Source: Desulfobacteraceae bacterium (GTDB lineage: Bacteria; Desulfobacterota; Desulfobacteria; Desulfobacterales; Desulfobacteraceae). From it: DNA of 64,000 nucleotides. Below the pieces are notes generated by a model that was not told the DNA's origin, made no database searches, and saw nothing but the letters and a program-made list of their open reading frames with translations. Both the position numbers and the translations under genes were made by a program. The stretch covers positions 459,901 to 523,900 of the forward strand of contig JADGFI010000001.1 of NCBI GenBank assembly GCA_016743945.1, written 5' to 3'. Positions 9,042-19,091 of the stretch are shown here, one piece after another. Positions within the stretch are counted from its first letter, which is position 1. Each line of letters opens with the position of its first letter.

Positions 9042-9071
9042 AAGGACTTAGGGGCAATCCCCTAAGTCCTT
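9042..9071 (-). terminator. Intrinsic terminator behind tRNA-Val
   Basis: A perfect 13-bp stem, AAGGACTTAGGGG/CCCCTAAGTCCTT, with a 4-nt loop. On the minus strand it is followed by TTTTGATTTTTG and lies 8 nt past the tRNA CCA end. The flanks (AAAATCA and TGATTTT) are also complementary, so it could work in both directions. Confidence 0.9.
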
Positions 9072-9079
9072 GATTTTTA

Positions 9080-9155
9080 TGGTAGGCACGAGCAGACTTG
9101 AACTGCTGACTTCTACCGTGTCGAGGTAGCACTCTACCAACTGAGTTACGCGCCT
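9080..9155 (-). tRNA. tRNA-Val (anticodon GAC) with unusual C33
   Basis: A full cloverleaf can be folded on the minus strand: acceptor AGGCGCG/CGTGCCT (one G-U), D stem ACTC/GAGT, anticodon stem CTACC/GGTAG, T stem AGCAG/CTGCT with loop TTCAAGT, discriminator A and encoded CCA. The 7-nt anticodon loop is TCGACAC, giving anticodon GAC for valine. Position 33, almost always U, is C here, and position 32 is U, as if the usual CU had been swapped to UC. The terminator follows at once. It is otherwise intact, so it is probably expressed, though reduced function cannot be excluded. Confidence 0.9.
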
Positions 9156-9211
9156 TTAATATCTTGCTGTTTCTATCAAACCCCGCATTTTGTGTCAAGA
9201 AAAACTAATGC

Positions 9212-10465
9212 CTATTCCCCTATTTTTTCTTCAATATCCAAAAGATTCGCCCGGGGCAATTCCTCCTGTTTTTCAATAAAACGAACATAGACCATCTGAT
9301 CCGTCACGTCTGCCACCTCAATCCCAAATCCGACAAATGTTTTGAGCATCACGGCATCGGCAAATTGTTCGGGGCTTCCCTTAAAAACAATCTCCATCAC
9401 GGCTTTGTCACTGCCAATCTCCTTGGGCTGCATATTCTCAATGTCCCGGATTTCTTTGAATCGCTTTTTTAAGGCAATGAACCGGGGCAGGAAGTTCTCC
9501 CCCGTAATGGTAACATCAAACAAATTTTCACGTCTCAGGTTCTGGGTCCAGAAAGTGTCGATTTTTTGGTTCAGATCCTGGGCGGCCAGGACACTGGCTT
9601 CGGTGATGGCACCCAGGGCACCCTTTTGGTCCATGGTGCTTTTGGCCGATGCCCGGTTGACAGAAGTCATCACCTCTTTGCCCGAGCCCAGGTCATAGAT
9701 TTTTAAGTCAATCACCCCGTCATAGATTTTTCCATCCCCCGTTCGATTATTGGATTCCACGGCACCGGTTTTTCCCATAACCACCATGTCTGCCTTGAGG
9801 GCCCGCCCCAGTTCCATGGCAGCAGTGGCATCATAAATGGAGGTAAAGGAAATATTATAAAGGGGAGGATTTGGGCGGTCAGGGCCTGCACCGGTTATCT
9901 TGAATCTATTTTGAGCCATTCTTTCTATAATAATAGTTTCAGAAATGGACCGATAGGGTTCTGGATTATTTCCCCACCAATATCTGGGAAGAAGATCATC
10001 AGGCGTCTGCTCTGCAATTAGAAAAAGGATCACAGGTTTATCGGTAGAGGCATTGAGTATTCCGGCATCGGTCAGGTGTTTTTCAATTAATTTCAGGTTG
10101 ATCTTGGATTCAACCCCCACCAGATAATACCCACGATATTCCATCCCCCCCATCACCCGGTAGGTGACCACATAGTCCGAAGACCTAGGAAGGAGCCTTC
10201 CATATAAAAATTCCAGGTTACCGGCAAACACCTGGCGGGATACAAGGGATGCAACGGCATTCTGAACGGCTACATCCAGGGCTTTTTCCACAGCTTTTTG
10301 CTTGGCACCCGGGATATCTTGTTTACTGATTTTTTCCTGCCCCGTGGTCACACCGGTTAATACACTTGCCGACCCTGTGGCCAGGGCCGTGTCCAAAAAA
10401 AGCAACAATCCGACAAGGATAACCGCCATGCACATGCCAGCCTGTTTTTTAGTCCCCATGATCAT
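9212..10465 (-). CDS. Exported protein, FlgT-N/LPP20-like fold, unknown role
   Basis: A signal peptide is visible at the N-terminus (VILVGLLLFLDTALA, cleavage after ALA). The mature part begins with a segment, AKQKAVEKALDVAVQNAVAS then SSDYVVTYRV and YYLVGVESKI, that matches the N-terminal module of flagellar assembly protein T and related envelope proteins. The middle (GRALKADMVVMGKTGAV) resembles the TolB-N/CsgG-like domain used to build periplasmic assemblies. A periplasmic or outer-membrane-associated role is inferred. The gene is last in an operon and overlaps the prenyl synthase stop by ATGA. A second ATG 6 bases in is also possible. Confidence 0.6.
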   Translation of the reverse strand: MIMGTKKQAGMCMAVILVGLLLFLDTALATGSASVLTGVTTGQEKISKQDIPGAKQKAVEKALDVAVQNAVASLVSRQVFAGNLEFLYGRLLPRSSDYVVTYRVMGGMEYRGYYLVGVESKINLKLIEKHLTDAGILNASTDKPVILFLIAEQTPDDLLPRYWWGNNPEPYRSISETIIIERMAQNRFKITGAGPDRPNPPLYNISFTSIYDATAAMELGRALKADMVVMGKTGAVESNNRTGDGKIYDGVIDLKIYDLGSGKEVMTSVNRASAKSTMDQKGALGAITEASVLAAQDLNQKIDTFWTQNLRRENLFDVTITGENFLPRFIALKKRFKEIRDIENMQPKEIGSDKAVMEIVFKGSPEQFADAVMLKTFVGFGIEVADVTDQMVYVRFIEKQEELPRANLLDIEEKIGE

Positions 10466-11445
10466 ACCTTTCTTTCAATTGAATAATCTGCAATTAAGTG
10501 TAGAAGGTCTTTTGAATTAGAATCTTCAAATATTTCGAGTGATGCCTTGGCCTTGGCCACATGGTCTTTTTCCAGGGTTTGGGTATAGGCAATGCCCCCA
10601 AGGGTTAATAATTTTTCTCTTAAGTCTTCAAATCGGTTTTGGTCAAAGACAGGGTCTGCAATAACCTTGTGCATCCATTCTCTGTCTGTGTCATTGGCCT
10701 TGGCAAGACTGTGGATCAGGGGCAGGGTTAGTTTTCCTTCCCGCATGTCTGCACCGGGATTTTTCCCCAGTTCCAGGGCCGTGGCCGTATAGTCCAGAAG
10801 GTCATCGGCCATCTGAAATGCCATGCCCAGGTGATACCCATAGGATGCCAACCCCTCTTCTTTTTTTCGGGAGGCCTTGGAAATAATGGCTCCGCTCCGG
10901 CAGGCCCCCTGGATCAGGACAGCGGTTTTCCGTTCAATAATCTCAAGGTATTGGCCTTCGGACAGGTCTGTTTGGCCTTTTTTTTCCAATTGGTCGATCT
11001 CCCCCTGGGACATGGCCTGGGTGATGTTGGCAATCACGGAAATCACACGGGGTTCACGGGTTTTCGCGGCAATGGCAAGGGCACGGGCCAGAAGAAAATC
11101 CCCGGTGAGCACCACCTGGGGGGCCGACCACTTGGTATGGGCCGCTCGTTTCCCCCGGCGCATATCTGCTTCATCCACCACATCATCATGGAGCAGGGTG
11201 GCGGCATGGAGGTATTCAAAAATAATGGAAAATAAAATTTCAAACCCGGTGGCATACCCGCACATTCTTGCAGAGTGGATCATGAGCAGGGGCCGCAGCC
11301 GCTTGCCCCCGCTGAATAGCAGATGGGAGGCGATTTTTCGCACCAGATCCAGGTTGGGGGCGAGGTTTTCTTCCAGGGCTTTTTCCACCTGTTCAAGATC
11401 CGGGGCCATCTGTTTGATAATTCTGGCTTTTATATCAGAACTCAT
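10462..11445 (-). CDS. ispB: Polyprenyl (octaprenyl-type) diphosphate synthase
   Basis: This is a 327-residue all-trans prenyltransferase. The first aspartate-rich motif, LLHDDVVDEADMRRG, and the second, QMADDLLDYTA, bind the Mg-diphosphates. The GGKRLRP motif that contacts isopentenyl diphosphate is near residue 50. The length and small residues before the first DDxxD suggest a long-chain product for menaquinone side chains, the quinone of sulfate reducers. Chain length cannot be proved from sequence. The gene overlaps both neighbours by 4 bp, so translation is coupled with rimO upstream and the exported protein downstream. Confidence 0.9.
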   Translation of the reverse strand: MSSDIKARIIKQMAPDLEQVEKALEENLAPNLDLVRKIASHLLFSGGKRLRPLLMIHSARMCGYATGFEILFSIIFEYLHAATLLHDDVVDEADMRRGKRAAHTKWSAPQVVLTGDFLLARALAIAAKTREPRVISVIANITQAMSQGEIDQLEKKGQTDLSEGQYLEIIERKTAVLIQGACRSGAIISKASRKKEEGLASYGYHLGMAFQMADDLLDYTATALELGKNPGADMREGKLTLPLIHSLAKANDTDREWMHKVIADPVFDQNRFEDLREKLLTLGGIAYTQTLEKDHVAKAKASLEIFEDSNSKDLLHLIADYSIERKV

Positions 11446-12800
11446 ACCATTTCTCCGGCAATATCATATTCATATGCATCTGTTATTCTTACAGGAACAA
11501 TGGTCCCGATTTCAAGCCCCTGGGAATAAATAAATGTCATCCCATCCACCTCGGGTGCCTGGAATTGGGTTCGGCCGATATATACGCCTGGTTCCGGGTT
11601 TTCTTCCACCAGCACCGGATAGATTTTCCCCACATGCCGTAAATTGACTCGTTGTGAAATCTTGGCCTGGGCGGCCATGAGGATGTCATGGCGTTGTTCG
11701 GCAATCTCTTCGGGCACATGGCCTTTGAATCCATGGGATTTAAGGTCGTCGGAATCCGAATAGGTAAAGACCCCCAGATGGTCAAACTCAACCGCTTCTA
11801 TAAAATCCTTCAGAATCTGAAACTCTTCTTCGGTTTCCCCTGGAAATCCCACAATCAGGGTGGTACGAAGGCTGGCTTCGGGGTCCAGTTCTCGGATTAG
11901 TTTGAACAGATCCACCAGATTTTCTTGGGTATAAGGTCTTCCCATTCGGTTTAGTATGGAGGAGGCGGCATGCTGGATGGGCACGTCATAATAGGAGCAA
12001 AGATTTTCATGGGCTTGAATCGCTTTGATAATTTCTGGCCCCAAAGTTCTAGGATGGGTGTATAAAAAACGAATCCAAACCGTTTCATCTTGTTCGGCAA
12101 GGGTTTTGGAAAGAGAGGAAAGAACCGTATCAAGCCCAATTCGAGAAGATTCGACTTGACCCGAAGCGGTCTCGGTATCCTGGCCGTAATCTGTGGTGTT
12201 TTCCGCAGTAAGAATGATCTCTTTTACCCCCTTTGCCACAAGGGAAGCCGCTTCGGTACAAATATCTTCCATTGGTCGGGACCGCTGTCTCCCCCGCAGT
12301 CTAGGGATAATACAATAGGTACAGTGCCGGTTGCATCCTTCAGACACCTTTATATAGGCAAACTCCCTGGAAATCAGCTCCCTGTCTATGGACAGATTTT
12401 GAAATTCCCGCTTATTCGGGTCGGGAAAAAGGGTCAACGGCGTCGTCTGTCTACCTTCCACCACATCCACAATCTGTTCACAGGCAGCCGTCCCTAAAAA
12501 TGCATCCACCTCGGGCAGGCTGGCCAGAAGGCCTGGATCATCCTTGTACCGCTGGGCCAGGCAGCCCGTGGCAATTAGCTTCCGGCAGGCGCCATTTTCT
12601 TTGAATTCTGCCATCTCAAGGATCACCTCCACGGCCTCGTCCGAGGCCGTGGAGATAAAGCCACAGGTATTGACGATGATTACTTGTGCCAAAGCCGGAT
12701 CAAAGGTTCTCTTGTGCCCCGCGGCAACCAGCTTTCCCAGCATTATTTCGCTGTCCACCTGGTTCCGGGAGCACCCGAGAGTTTCAAGAAAAACGATCAT
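11442..12800 (-). CDS. rimO: Ribosomal protein S12 methylthiotransferase
   Basis: The 452-residue radical SAM enzyme has the three modules of the MiaB/RimO family. The N-terminal UPF0004 domain has cysteines in [21 protein letters not shown] and TGCLAQR for one [4Fe-4S] cluster. The radical SAM core carries [15 protein letters not shown] for the second. A C-terminal TRAM domain follows. The opening [13 protein letters not shown] and the [13 protein letters not shown] stretch are RimO-type rather than MiaB-type. It adds a methylthio group to Asp of ribosomal protein S12. It lies in the htpG-rimO-prenyl synthase operon with 4-bp overlaps on both sides. Confidence 0.94.
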   Translation of the reverse strand: MIVFLETLGCSRNQVDSEIMLGKLVAAGHKRTFDPALAQVIIVNTCGFISTASDEAVEVILEMAEFKENGACRKLIATGCLAQRYKDDPGLLASLPEVDAFLGTAACEQIVDVVEGRQTTPLTLFPDPNKREFQNLSIDRELISREFAYIKVSEGCNRHCTYCIIPRLRGRQRSRPMEDICTEAASLVAKGVKEIILTAENTTDYGQDTETASGQVESSRIGLDTVLSSLSKTLAEQDETVWIRFLYTHPRTLGPEIIKAIQAHENLCSYYDVPIQHAASSILNRMGRPYTQENLVDLFKLIRELDPEASLRTTLIVGFPGETEEEFQILKDFIEAVEFDHLGVFTYSDSDDLKSHGFKGHVPEEIAEQRHDILMAAQAKISQRVNLRHVGKIYPVLVEENPEPGVYIGRTQFQAPEVDGMTFIYSQGLEIGTIVPVRITDAYEYDIAGEMV

Positions 12801-14719
12801 ATGGCCTTGGCCATAAGGTCTCCCAAAAGAGCTGAGAACCGAGCAGGATTGTCCAATTTTCCCCCTTCACTAATCACGGCAATATCATAGAGCAAATCAG
12901 AGTAATCGGTTAAAACCGGGTTGGTCGTGTCTGTTTCAAAAAGACCTTTGATCTTTTCCAAAACCGCATGGTTGACATTGACCTCCATTACCCGTTTCTG
13001 GTCCGGGGTACTCTGGCCCGAGGCTTTCAATATTTTTTCCATATAAGCGCTCATGCCGTAATCATCCCCGGACAGGCAGGAAACAGAATCCTTGAGGCGG
13101 TTGGAAACCACCACATCCTTGACCCGGGTTTCCAGTTTCCCCTTGAGAAAGGCAAGAAGGGCAGAATATTCATTTTTCTTTTCATCGTCGACCTTGTCCA
13201 GATCCAGATCGCCTTTTTCCGCACTCTTTAATTTCTTTGTCTTGTATTCGGGCAAAGACTGGGTCACCCACTCGTCAATGGGATCCACCATGAGGACCAC
13301 TTCAAAGTCCTTGGCTTTCAAGGATTCGAGCAAGGGTGAATTCATCAAGGATGTCAGGCTTTCACCGGTGAGAAAATAAATTTCTTTCTGGTCTTCCTTC
13401 ATGTTTTCGATGTATTCGTCCAGGCTCACCAGCTTATCCCCGGATTTGGTGGTTTTGTACCGGAGCAGGGCGGCCAGGCGTTCCTTGTTTTCATAATCGG
13501 TTGGGATCCCGGCTTTCAGGGACTGACCGAACTCCCCGTAGAATTCTTCATATTTTTCTTTGTCCATGCCTTCCAGCAAAGAGAAAATCTGTTTGACCAG
13601 GTTCTTTTTAATATTCCTCACCAGCCGGTCTTCTTGAAGGATTTCACGGCTTACGTTGAGGTTTAAGTCCGGTGCATCCACAACCCCCTGGACAAAGCCC
13701 AGGTATTCGGGCAGAAGCTCTTTGCAGTCGTCCATGATAAAAACCCGTTTACAATACAGCTGCATCCCGTTTTTTCTTTCCGGTCGGAAAAGATCCATGG
13801 GGGCCTTGGCAGGCAAATACATCAGCACATCATACTCGGTCACCCCTTCAAATCTTTTGTGGATGATCTCCATGGGTTTGTCCCAGTTATGGCTGATGTG
13901 CTTGTAAAATTCTTCATGCTCTTCAGGGGTAACCTCATCCTTGGCCTTGGCCCAGATGGCTTTCATGGAGTTGAGGGTCTCATCTCGCCTGACCTTTTTA
14001 TAGGTTTCTCCAATGGGCTTTCCTTCGGAATCTTTGACAATTTCATTTTCCGGGATGGGCTCACTTTTTTCCAGGTTCATGATAACCGGATAGGTCACAA
14101 AATCGGAATGTTTTTTAACAATGTGCTGGAGGGTATAATCCTCTGTGAAATTTTGGTCCCCGTCTTCGGGATCTTTCAGATAGAGGGTAATGCTGGTACC
14201 ACGATTTTCTTTTTCAATTTCCTGAACCGTATAATCTCCCTTGCCGTCTGACTCCCAGCGAACACCTTTCTCCTCGCCCGGGGCCTTGGTATCCAGTCGG
14301 ACCTTGTCCGCCACAATAAAGGCAGAATAAAAGCCCACGCCAAATTGGCCGATCAGTTCAGGGGAAAGGGTGGTTTCTTTTTTGGATTTTTCCAACGCTT
14401 CCATGAACGCTGCGGTTCCGGATTGGGCAATGGTACCGATATTGTCATTAACCTCGTCAAAGGTCATGCCGATGCCGTTGTCGGAAATGGTAATGGTTTT
14501 TGCCTCTGGGTCTGTGGACAACCGGATATGATAATTAGTATCGTCGGCAAAAAGAGCGGGTTCCGTCTGTTCCTTGAACCTTGCCTTGTCAATGGCATCG
14601 GAAGCATTGGATATCAGCTCCCGAAGAAAAATTTCCTTGTTGGAATACAAGGAATGAATGATCAAATGCAGCAGCTGCTGCACTTCTGTTTTAAATTTAC
14701 GTGTCTTTTTTGTACTCAT
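12797..14719 (-). CDS. htpG: Chaperone HtpG (Hsp90 family)
   Basis: At 640 residues this is full-length bacterial Hsp90. The N-terminal GHKL ATPase domain shows [23 protein letters not shown] and [11 protein letters not shown]. The middle domain has [18 protein letters not shown] and VSREILQED, the latter with the catalytic-loop arginine region. The C-terminal dimerisation domain follows. It acts as a cytoplasmic ATP-dependent folding chaperone. It is the first gene of a four-gene operon, with rimO starting within its last codons. No sigma-32 or CIRCE element was recognised upstream (14720-14931), so heat control is not shown by the sequence. Confidence 0.96.
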   Translation of the reverse strand: MSTKKTRKFKTEVQQLLHLIIHSLYSNKEIFLRELISNASDAIDKARFKEQTEPALFADDTNYHIRLSTDPEAKTITISDNGIGMTFDEVNDNIGTIAQSGTAAFMEALEKSKKETTLSPELIGQFGVGFYSAFIVADKVRLDTKAPGEEKGVRWESDGKGDYTVQEIEKENRGTSITLYLKDPEDGDQNFTEDYTLQHIVKKHSDFVTYPVIMNLEKSEPIPENEIVKDSEGKPIGETYKKVRRDETLNSMKAIWAKAKDEVTPEEHEEFYKHISHNWDKPMEIIHKRFEGVTEYDVLMYLPAKAPMDLFRPERKNGMQLYCKRVFIMDDCKELLPEYLGFVQGVVDAPDLNLNVSREILQEDRLVRNIKKNLVKQIFSLLEGMDKEKYEEFYGEFGQSLKAGIPTDYENKERLAALLRYKTTKSGDKLVSLDEYIENMKEDQKEIYFLTGESLTSLMNSPLLESLKAKDFEVVLMVDPIDEWVTQSLPEYKTKKLKSAEKGDLDLDKVDDEKKNEYSALLAFLKGKLETRVKDVVVSNRLKDSVSCLSGDDYGMSAYMEKILKASGQSTPDQKRVMEVNVNHAVLEKIKGLFETDTTNPVLTDYSDLLYDIAVISEGGKLDNPARFSALLGDLMAKAI

Positions 14720-14931
14720 GGTTACTCCTGTTTCGATTCTGTTGAATGCTTGTTTACCTTCAAATTAGTTTTCAATAATAATTGTGGCAAAAACAAGATT
14801 GTCAAGGCAGGCCAGGTGAAATTCAAACCCCAGTCTGTAAACCCAAAAAAAATGTGCCCTTTACCGGTTAGCACCTCTTTGTTACAATTGTCCATGATCA
14901 AACCCCTATCATTTAATATACGAGATCAACA

Positions 14932-15798
14932 ATGAATCAGCGAACTGACATGAGAGACCAGGCCTATCTGTCCGGAAGTGAGGTAAAAAAACTCAATTTT
15001 ATTAAAGCGTCAACGACCCTGGAGTTTCGCAAATATTATAGGGCAGGGCTGCGGTCCCATATTTTTGAAGTGCTTGAGGCCAGGGATGTTCAAAAGGAGA
15101 CCCAGGGGGAAATCATTGACGGCATCCGGATGTTTCCCAGGGCCAGACCCCTGAAAATGTTTCGAATATTACGAAACAGATTTAAAAGCAAAGAGGCCGT
15201 TTTTCAAGAAATTAAAAAATATAATACCCTGTTAAAATTTTTGGGACCGGATCTCATTGCCCTTTCTGAAGAATTTATGGCCGATTATACCGGCACGGAA
15301 AAAAGCCAGATTGTCCTCTGCGGTCTCCAGGAATATGTGGACGGTCAGATCCTGGATCCCTGGCGATTGTTCGGGGATAACTATTTAAGGGAGTTGTTCG
15401 GATCCATGCCCCAAACAGATGCCTTGGATCAACAAACCCTGGTTGACACAGCAAGGAAGAATATCGAAAATTTTGTCAAAAAGATTCGGGATATGATTAC
15501 CCTTACCGGATATATCCCCGACCTTGCCGGCATTGGCAACCTGATCTTAACACCTGGAGGCGATTTAAAATTGGTGGACATCAATAATATTGTTGAAATT
15601 AAATTCAATGATACCATTTATCTGGATGACAAAGGATACCCCTCCTGTGATGTGTCCATCGAGGTTCTGTCCATCCTTGAAAGGGATATCCTTCAACGGC
15701 AGATCCACATGGAGGATCCTCTTTACCGCCTTTTCCTATCCCCGGAAAGGAGAGAAAGAGTCAAGACCATTGAAAATGAATTTTACACAAATCTTTAA
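14932..15798 (+). CDS. Protein-kinase-fold protein (YrbL/aminoglycoside-kinase-like), uncharacterised
   Basis: The 288-residue soluble protein has a kinase-like C-lobe: IPDLAGIGNLILTPGGD followed by LKLVDINNI, which lines up with the catalytic D-x4-N loop and the metal-binding DFG position of small-molecule and protein kinase folds. The N-terminal half (residues 40-130) has beta-strands and a conserved EIKKYNTLLKFLGPDLI region. A classical glycine-rich loop is not obvious, so activity is uncertain. A second start at codon 7 is possible. It is divergently placed to htpG and precedes the Nudix gene by 134 bp. Substrate unknown. Confidence 0.5.
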   Translation: MNQRTDMRDQAYLSGSEVKKLNFIKASTTLEFRKYYRAGLRSHIFEVLEARDVQKETQGEIIDGIRMFPRARPLKMFRILRNRFKSKEAVFQEIKKYNTLLKFLGPDLIALSEEFMADYTGTEKSQIVLCGLQEYVDGQILDPWRLFGDNYLRELFGSMPQTDALDQQTLVDTARKNIENFVKKIRDMITLTGYIPDLAGIGNLILTPGGDLKLVDINNIVEIKFNDTIYLDDKGYPSCDVSIEVLSILERDILQRQIHMEDPLYRLFLSPERRERVKTIENEFYTNL

Positions 15799-15932
15799 CT
15801 CAAATTCAATTACAGACACATCCCATGGCCGATATTTCAAATAATTATTTTTTTTATAAAATTTATCCCGATTTGACAAGCCCTGCTATTCCCTGTATCT
15901 TTTGCCTTTGCTTAATTTGACAGGTGACGCAT

Positions 15933-16508
15933 ATGGACCAAAAGGATTGTATTCAAAAAATTCACACCGCAATTGAGCGGGCAGTCCATCCCGACCCCCC
16001 GGATCCCAATCTTTTTCAATCCACCAGCGTGATGGCCCTGTTTGCATTTGACGAGGGGGTAGAACTGATTTTTATCCAAAAAGCCGATGTGGAAGGATAT
16101 CCCTGGCGTAATCAAATGGCTTTTCCGGGCGGCCATGTGGATGAACAAGACGCCTCCACCCAGGCGACGGCCCTGAGAGAACTTGAGGAAGAAATGGGAA
16201 TTTGCTCCAAGGATGTAGAGGTAATGGGTTCCCTGGGCCATTTTCAGACCATTAATAATAAGGATATTGAAGCCTTTACCGGTGTCTGGAATAAAATGGG
16301 CCAGATCTCTTTTGATCCAGCAGAGATTTCCCGGGTGATTTCGATTCCTTTTTCCTATCTGACCCGTGTGCACAGGGAAAAAGGGTATGCCGGGCGCAGA
16401 CCCAGTATCATGGAACTAACCTACCCCTATGAGGATGTGCTGATCTGGGGGGTCACCGCCAAAATTCTCCATCACTTGATAGAGGTTGTTATCCTAAAAA
16501 ACAAATAA
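15933..16508 (+). CDS. Nudix hydrolase, CoA pyrophosphatase-like
   Basis: The Nudix core is MAFPGGHVDEQDASTQATAL followed by RELEEEMGI, giving the REUxEExGU metal-binding signature. The preceding LIFIQKADVEGYPWRNQ segment resembles the CoA-pyrophosphatase subgroup (NudL), which splits CoA into phosphopantetheine and 3',5'-ADP; other dinucleotide substrates remain possible. I chose ATG 15933 because AGGTGA ends 5 bases before it. A GTG nine bases upstream lies inside that ribosome binding site. The product has 191 residues. Confidence 0.8.
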   Translation: MDQKDCIQKIHTAIERAVHPDPPDPNLFQSTSVMALFAFDEGVELIFIQKADVEGYPWRNQMAFPGGHVDEQDASTQATALRELEEEMGICSKDVEVMGSLGHFQTINNKDIEAFTGVWNKMGQISFDPAEISRVISIPFSYLTRVHREKGYAGRRPSIMELTYPYEDVLIWGVTAKILHHLIEVVILKNK

Positions 16509-16559
16509 GGCGGATTTATAGGGTCCCCGTCTAAAGGGTCTTGTACCAAAATTATGGAA

Positions 16560-16826
16560 TCAGTCGTTTCTTGATCGCACCCTAAGCCGAATAAATACCT
16601 TGAGCACCAAAAATCCGGATAAAAAGACCAAAAGCCCTGGGAACCAGAGATGTTTCCTAAAATCAGGCTCTCCTGAAGCCACCATCATCCCTGCCAGAGC
16701 AAACACAAAAACAAAGAGCATTATGCCGATCAGGGCCCAGCAGGCAAAGCTTGAATCATACCAGGAAGTTATGGCTTTTCGGAAAAAAGGATTTTGGTCA
16801 AGTTGCATTTGCACCCATTCTCTCAT
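16560..16826 (-). CDS. Small two-helix membrane protein, hypothetical
   Basis: The 88-residue protein has two hydrophobic helices, about residues 30-50 (WALIGIMLFVFVFALAGMMV) and 62-80, joined by a short charged loop (ASGEPDFRKH). Both ends are basic or polar, suggesting both termini in the cytoplasm. No family is recognised. The start lies only about 10 bp from NrdR box 1 and diverges from nrdD, so it could share the NrdR-controlled region. Confidence 0.5.
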   Translation of the reverse strand: MREWVQMQLDQNPFFRKAITSWYDSSFACWALIGIMLFVFVFALAGMMVASGEPDFRKHLWFPGLLVFLSGFLVLKVFIRLRVRSRND

Positions 16827-16836
16827 CGTGTTAAAA

Positions 16837-16888
16837 CCACAATATATAGTTTTTTACCCTTGACAAACAACTATATATGGAATAATTT
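16837..16888 (+). promoter_or_regulatory. nrdDG promoter with two NrdR boxes
   Basis: Two 16-bp elements fit the NrdR box pattern: box 1 at 16837-16852 (core CAATATATAGT) and box 2 at 16868-16883 (core CTATATATGG). They start 31 bp apart, three helical turns, the spacing typical of NrdR operators. A good -35 TTGACA is at 16860-16865, and TAATTT 17 bp later can serve as -10, so the boxes flank the -35 and touch the -10. NrdR is the dATP/ATP-sensing repressor of ribonucleotide reductase genes. Confidence 0.8.
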
Positions 16889-16980
16889 CACCCATCAGCA
16901 ATAAATGCCTATCGGAAGTGACTTTCCAGTACTGGCACAGAAGATAAGCTAATTTCAATAAGATTTCAAGGGGTGGACAG

Positions 16981-19080
16981 ATGTTTGAGCAGATTAAAAA
17001 ACGAGACGGACGGATAGCTGAATTTGATTCTTCAAAGATTACAAGTGCTTTGATAAAATCAGGTGAAGTCAGTGGTGAATTTAATGGCAGAGACGCCCAG
17101 AAACTGACATTAAAGGTCCTCACTCTTGCAAGAGATTTGCATCTGGGGGTCATTCCCGAGGTGGAGGAAATCCAGGACATTGTTGAAAGAGTCCTCTTGG
17201 ATTCACCGTTTTTCAAGACTGCTAAAGCATACATTATTTACCGGGAACAGCACAACCAGATTCGCAAAATTGCCATTGATGAAAATGTGGGCCTCATGGA
17301 GTCCTATATCAGCCGGATGGATTGGAAGGTCAAAGAGAACAGCAATATGAGTTATTCCCTCCAGGGGCTTAACAATCATATTTCTTCGGACATTACCGCA
17401 GAATACTGGCTCAACAGGGTTTATCCCCCGGAAGTCAGGGACGCCCATTACGCTGGGGATATTCATATTCATGATCTAAGTCTGTTATCGGTTTATTGCG
17501 TGGGTTGGGACCTCCAGGATCTGTTGGCTGAAGGCTTTAAAGGGGTGGCCGGCAAGGTGGAATCTTCTCCGCCAAAGCATTTTAGAAGTGCCTTGGGACA
17601 AATTGTTAACTTTTTTTACACCCTCCAGGGAGAAGCGGCCGGTGCCCAGGCCATGTCCAATTTTGATACCCTGCTGGCCCCCTTTATCCGGCAGGATCAA
17701 CTTAGTTATAAAGAGGTCAAGCAGGCACTCCAGGAATTTATTTTCAACATCAACATTCCCACCCGGGTAGGATTCCAGACGCCTTTTACCAATATTACCA
17801 TGGACCTGAATGTCCCCTCCACTCTCAAAGACTCCCCGGTCATGGTAGGGGGTGAATACATGGAAGAGACCTATGCAGGCTTTCAGGAAGAAATGGACAT
17901 GCTCAACGCCGCCTTTGCAGATGTGATGATGGAAGGGGATGCCAAGGGAAGAGTATTTACCTTTCCCATCCCCACCTATAATATCACCGAAGACTTTGAC
18001 TGGGCGAACCCCAACCTGGAAAACATCTGGAAAATGACGGGCAAGTACGGGATTCCCTATTTCTCCAACTTTGTTAATTCTGATATGGACCCTGAAGATG
18101 CCCGTTCCATGTGCTGCCGCCTGCGACTGGACAATCGGGAACTTCGAAAAAGAGGGGGGGGACTTTTTGGTGCCAATCCTTTAACCGGTTCCATTGGGGT
18201 TGTTACCTTGAACCTACCCAGAATTGGTTACCAGGCCACGGATGAAGCCGATTTTCTGGCTCGTCTGGACAAGCTTATCCAGATTTCTGCCGACTCCCTG
18301 AGCATTAAACGAAAGATCCTGGAAAAATTCACCAACGGCGATCTTTATCCCTATTCCAAATTTTACTTAAGAAAAATCAAGGAAAGCACCGGCGTTTACT
18401 GGCGCAATCATTTTTCCACCATCGGTATCCTGGGCATGAACGAGGCCTGTATCAACTTTTTTGGAGAAGGCATTGCCACTGAGAAGGGACAAGCTTTTGC
18501 CATCCGGGCCATGGACCATATCCGCATGCGAATAGAAGCCCTACAGGAAAAAACCGACGAAATCTTCAACCTGGAAGCAACGCCTGCCGAAGGCACGACC
18601 TATCGTTTTGCCAGCATGGATAAGAAAAAGTTTAAGAATATTCTTTGTGCCAATGAAGAAGAATACCAGCAGGGCAAGGATCCTTTTTATACCAATTCCA
18701 CCCATTTACCGGTCAATTATACCGATGACTTATTCGAAGCCCTGGAACTCCAGGACAATCTCCAGATCAAGTACACCGGCGGTACGGTTCAGCATCTTTT
18801 CTTGGGTGAAGAAGTGGCCGACATAGAAGTTGTCAAACAGATGGTCAAAAAAGTCTCTTCCAGCTTCAGACTGCCCTATTTTACACTGACCCCGACCTTT
18901 AGTGTCTGCCCCTCACATGGGTATATCTCAGGGGAGCATGAACGTTGCGCCACCTGTGATTCAGAAACAGAAATTTATTCCCGGGTGGTGGGGTATCTTC
19001 GTCCGGTGGGCCAATGGAACAACGGGAAACAGACAGAGTTCTGCATGAGAAAAACCTATAACACTTACAACGTGGCATAG
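16981..19080 (+). CDS. nrdD: Anaerobic (class III) ribonucleoside-triphosphate reductase
   Basis: The 699-residue glycyl radical enzyme makes deoxynucleotides under anoxia. The N-terminal ATP-cone (residues 1-95, KRDGRIAEFDSSKI) is the allosteric activity site. The barrel core includes the CCRLRLDNRELRKRGGG region. The C-terminus holds the zinc site (CPSHGYISG and CATCDSE) and the glycyl radical loop SRVVGYLRPVGQWNNGK. All parts expected for an active enzyme are present. GGGGTGG precedes the ATG. nrdG follows 11 bp downstream. Regulation by NrdR is indicated by the upstream boxes. Confidence 0.96.
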   Translation: MFEQIKKRDGRIAEFDSSKITSALIKSGEVSGEFNGRDAQKLTLKVLTLARDLHLGVIPEVEEIQDIVERVLLDSPFFKTAKAYIIYREQHNQIRKIAIDENVGLMESYISRMDWKVKENSNMSYSLQGLNNHISSDITAEYWLNRVYPPEVRDAHYAGDIHIHDLSLLSVYCVGWDLQDLLAEGFKGVAGKVESSPPKHFRSALGQIVNFFYTLQGEAAGAQAMSNFDTLLAPFIRQDQLSYKEVKQALQEFIFNINIPTRVGFQTPFTNITMDLNVPSTLKDSPVMVGGEYMEETYAGFQEEMDMLNAAFADVMMEGDAKGRVFTFPIPTYNITEDFDWANPNLENIWKMTGKYGIPYFSNFVNSDMDPEDARSMCCRLRLDNRELRKRGGGLFGANPLTGSIGVVTLNLPRIGYQATDEADFLARLDKLIQISADSLSIKRKILEKFTNGDLYPYSKFYLRKIKESTGVYWRNHFSTIGILGMNEACINFFGEGIATEKGQAFAIRAMDHIRMRIEALQEKTDEIFNLEATPAEGTTYRFASMDKKKFKNILCANEEEYQQGKDPFYTNSTHLPVNYTDDLFEALELQDNLQIKYTGGTVQHLFLGEEVADIEVVKQMVKKVSSSFRLPYFTLTPTFSVCPSHGYISGEHERCATCDSETEIYSRVVGYLRPVGQWNNGKQTEFCMRKTYNTYNVA

Positions 19081-19091
19081 AGAGGAACCCC

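Noticed and set aside
16854..17234. 126-codon minus-strand frame over the nrdD start
   Set aside because: It is the antisense shadow of nrdD and its promoter; composition follows the nrdD codons.
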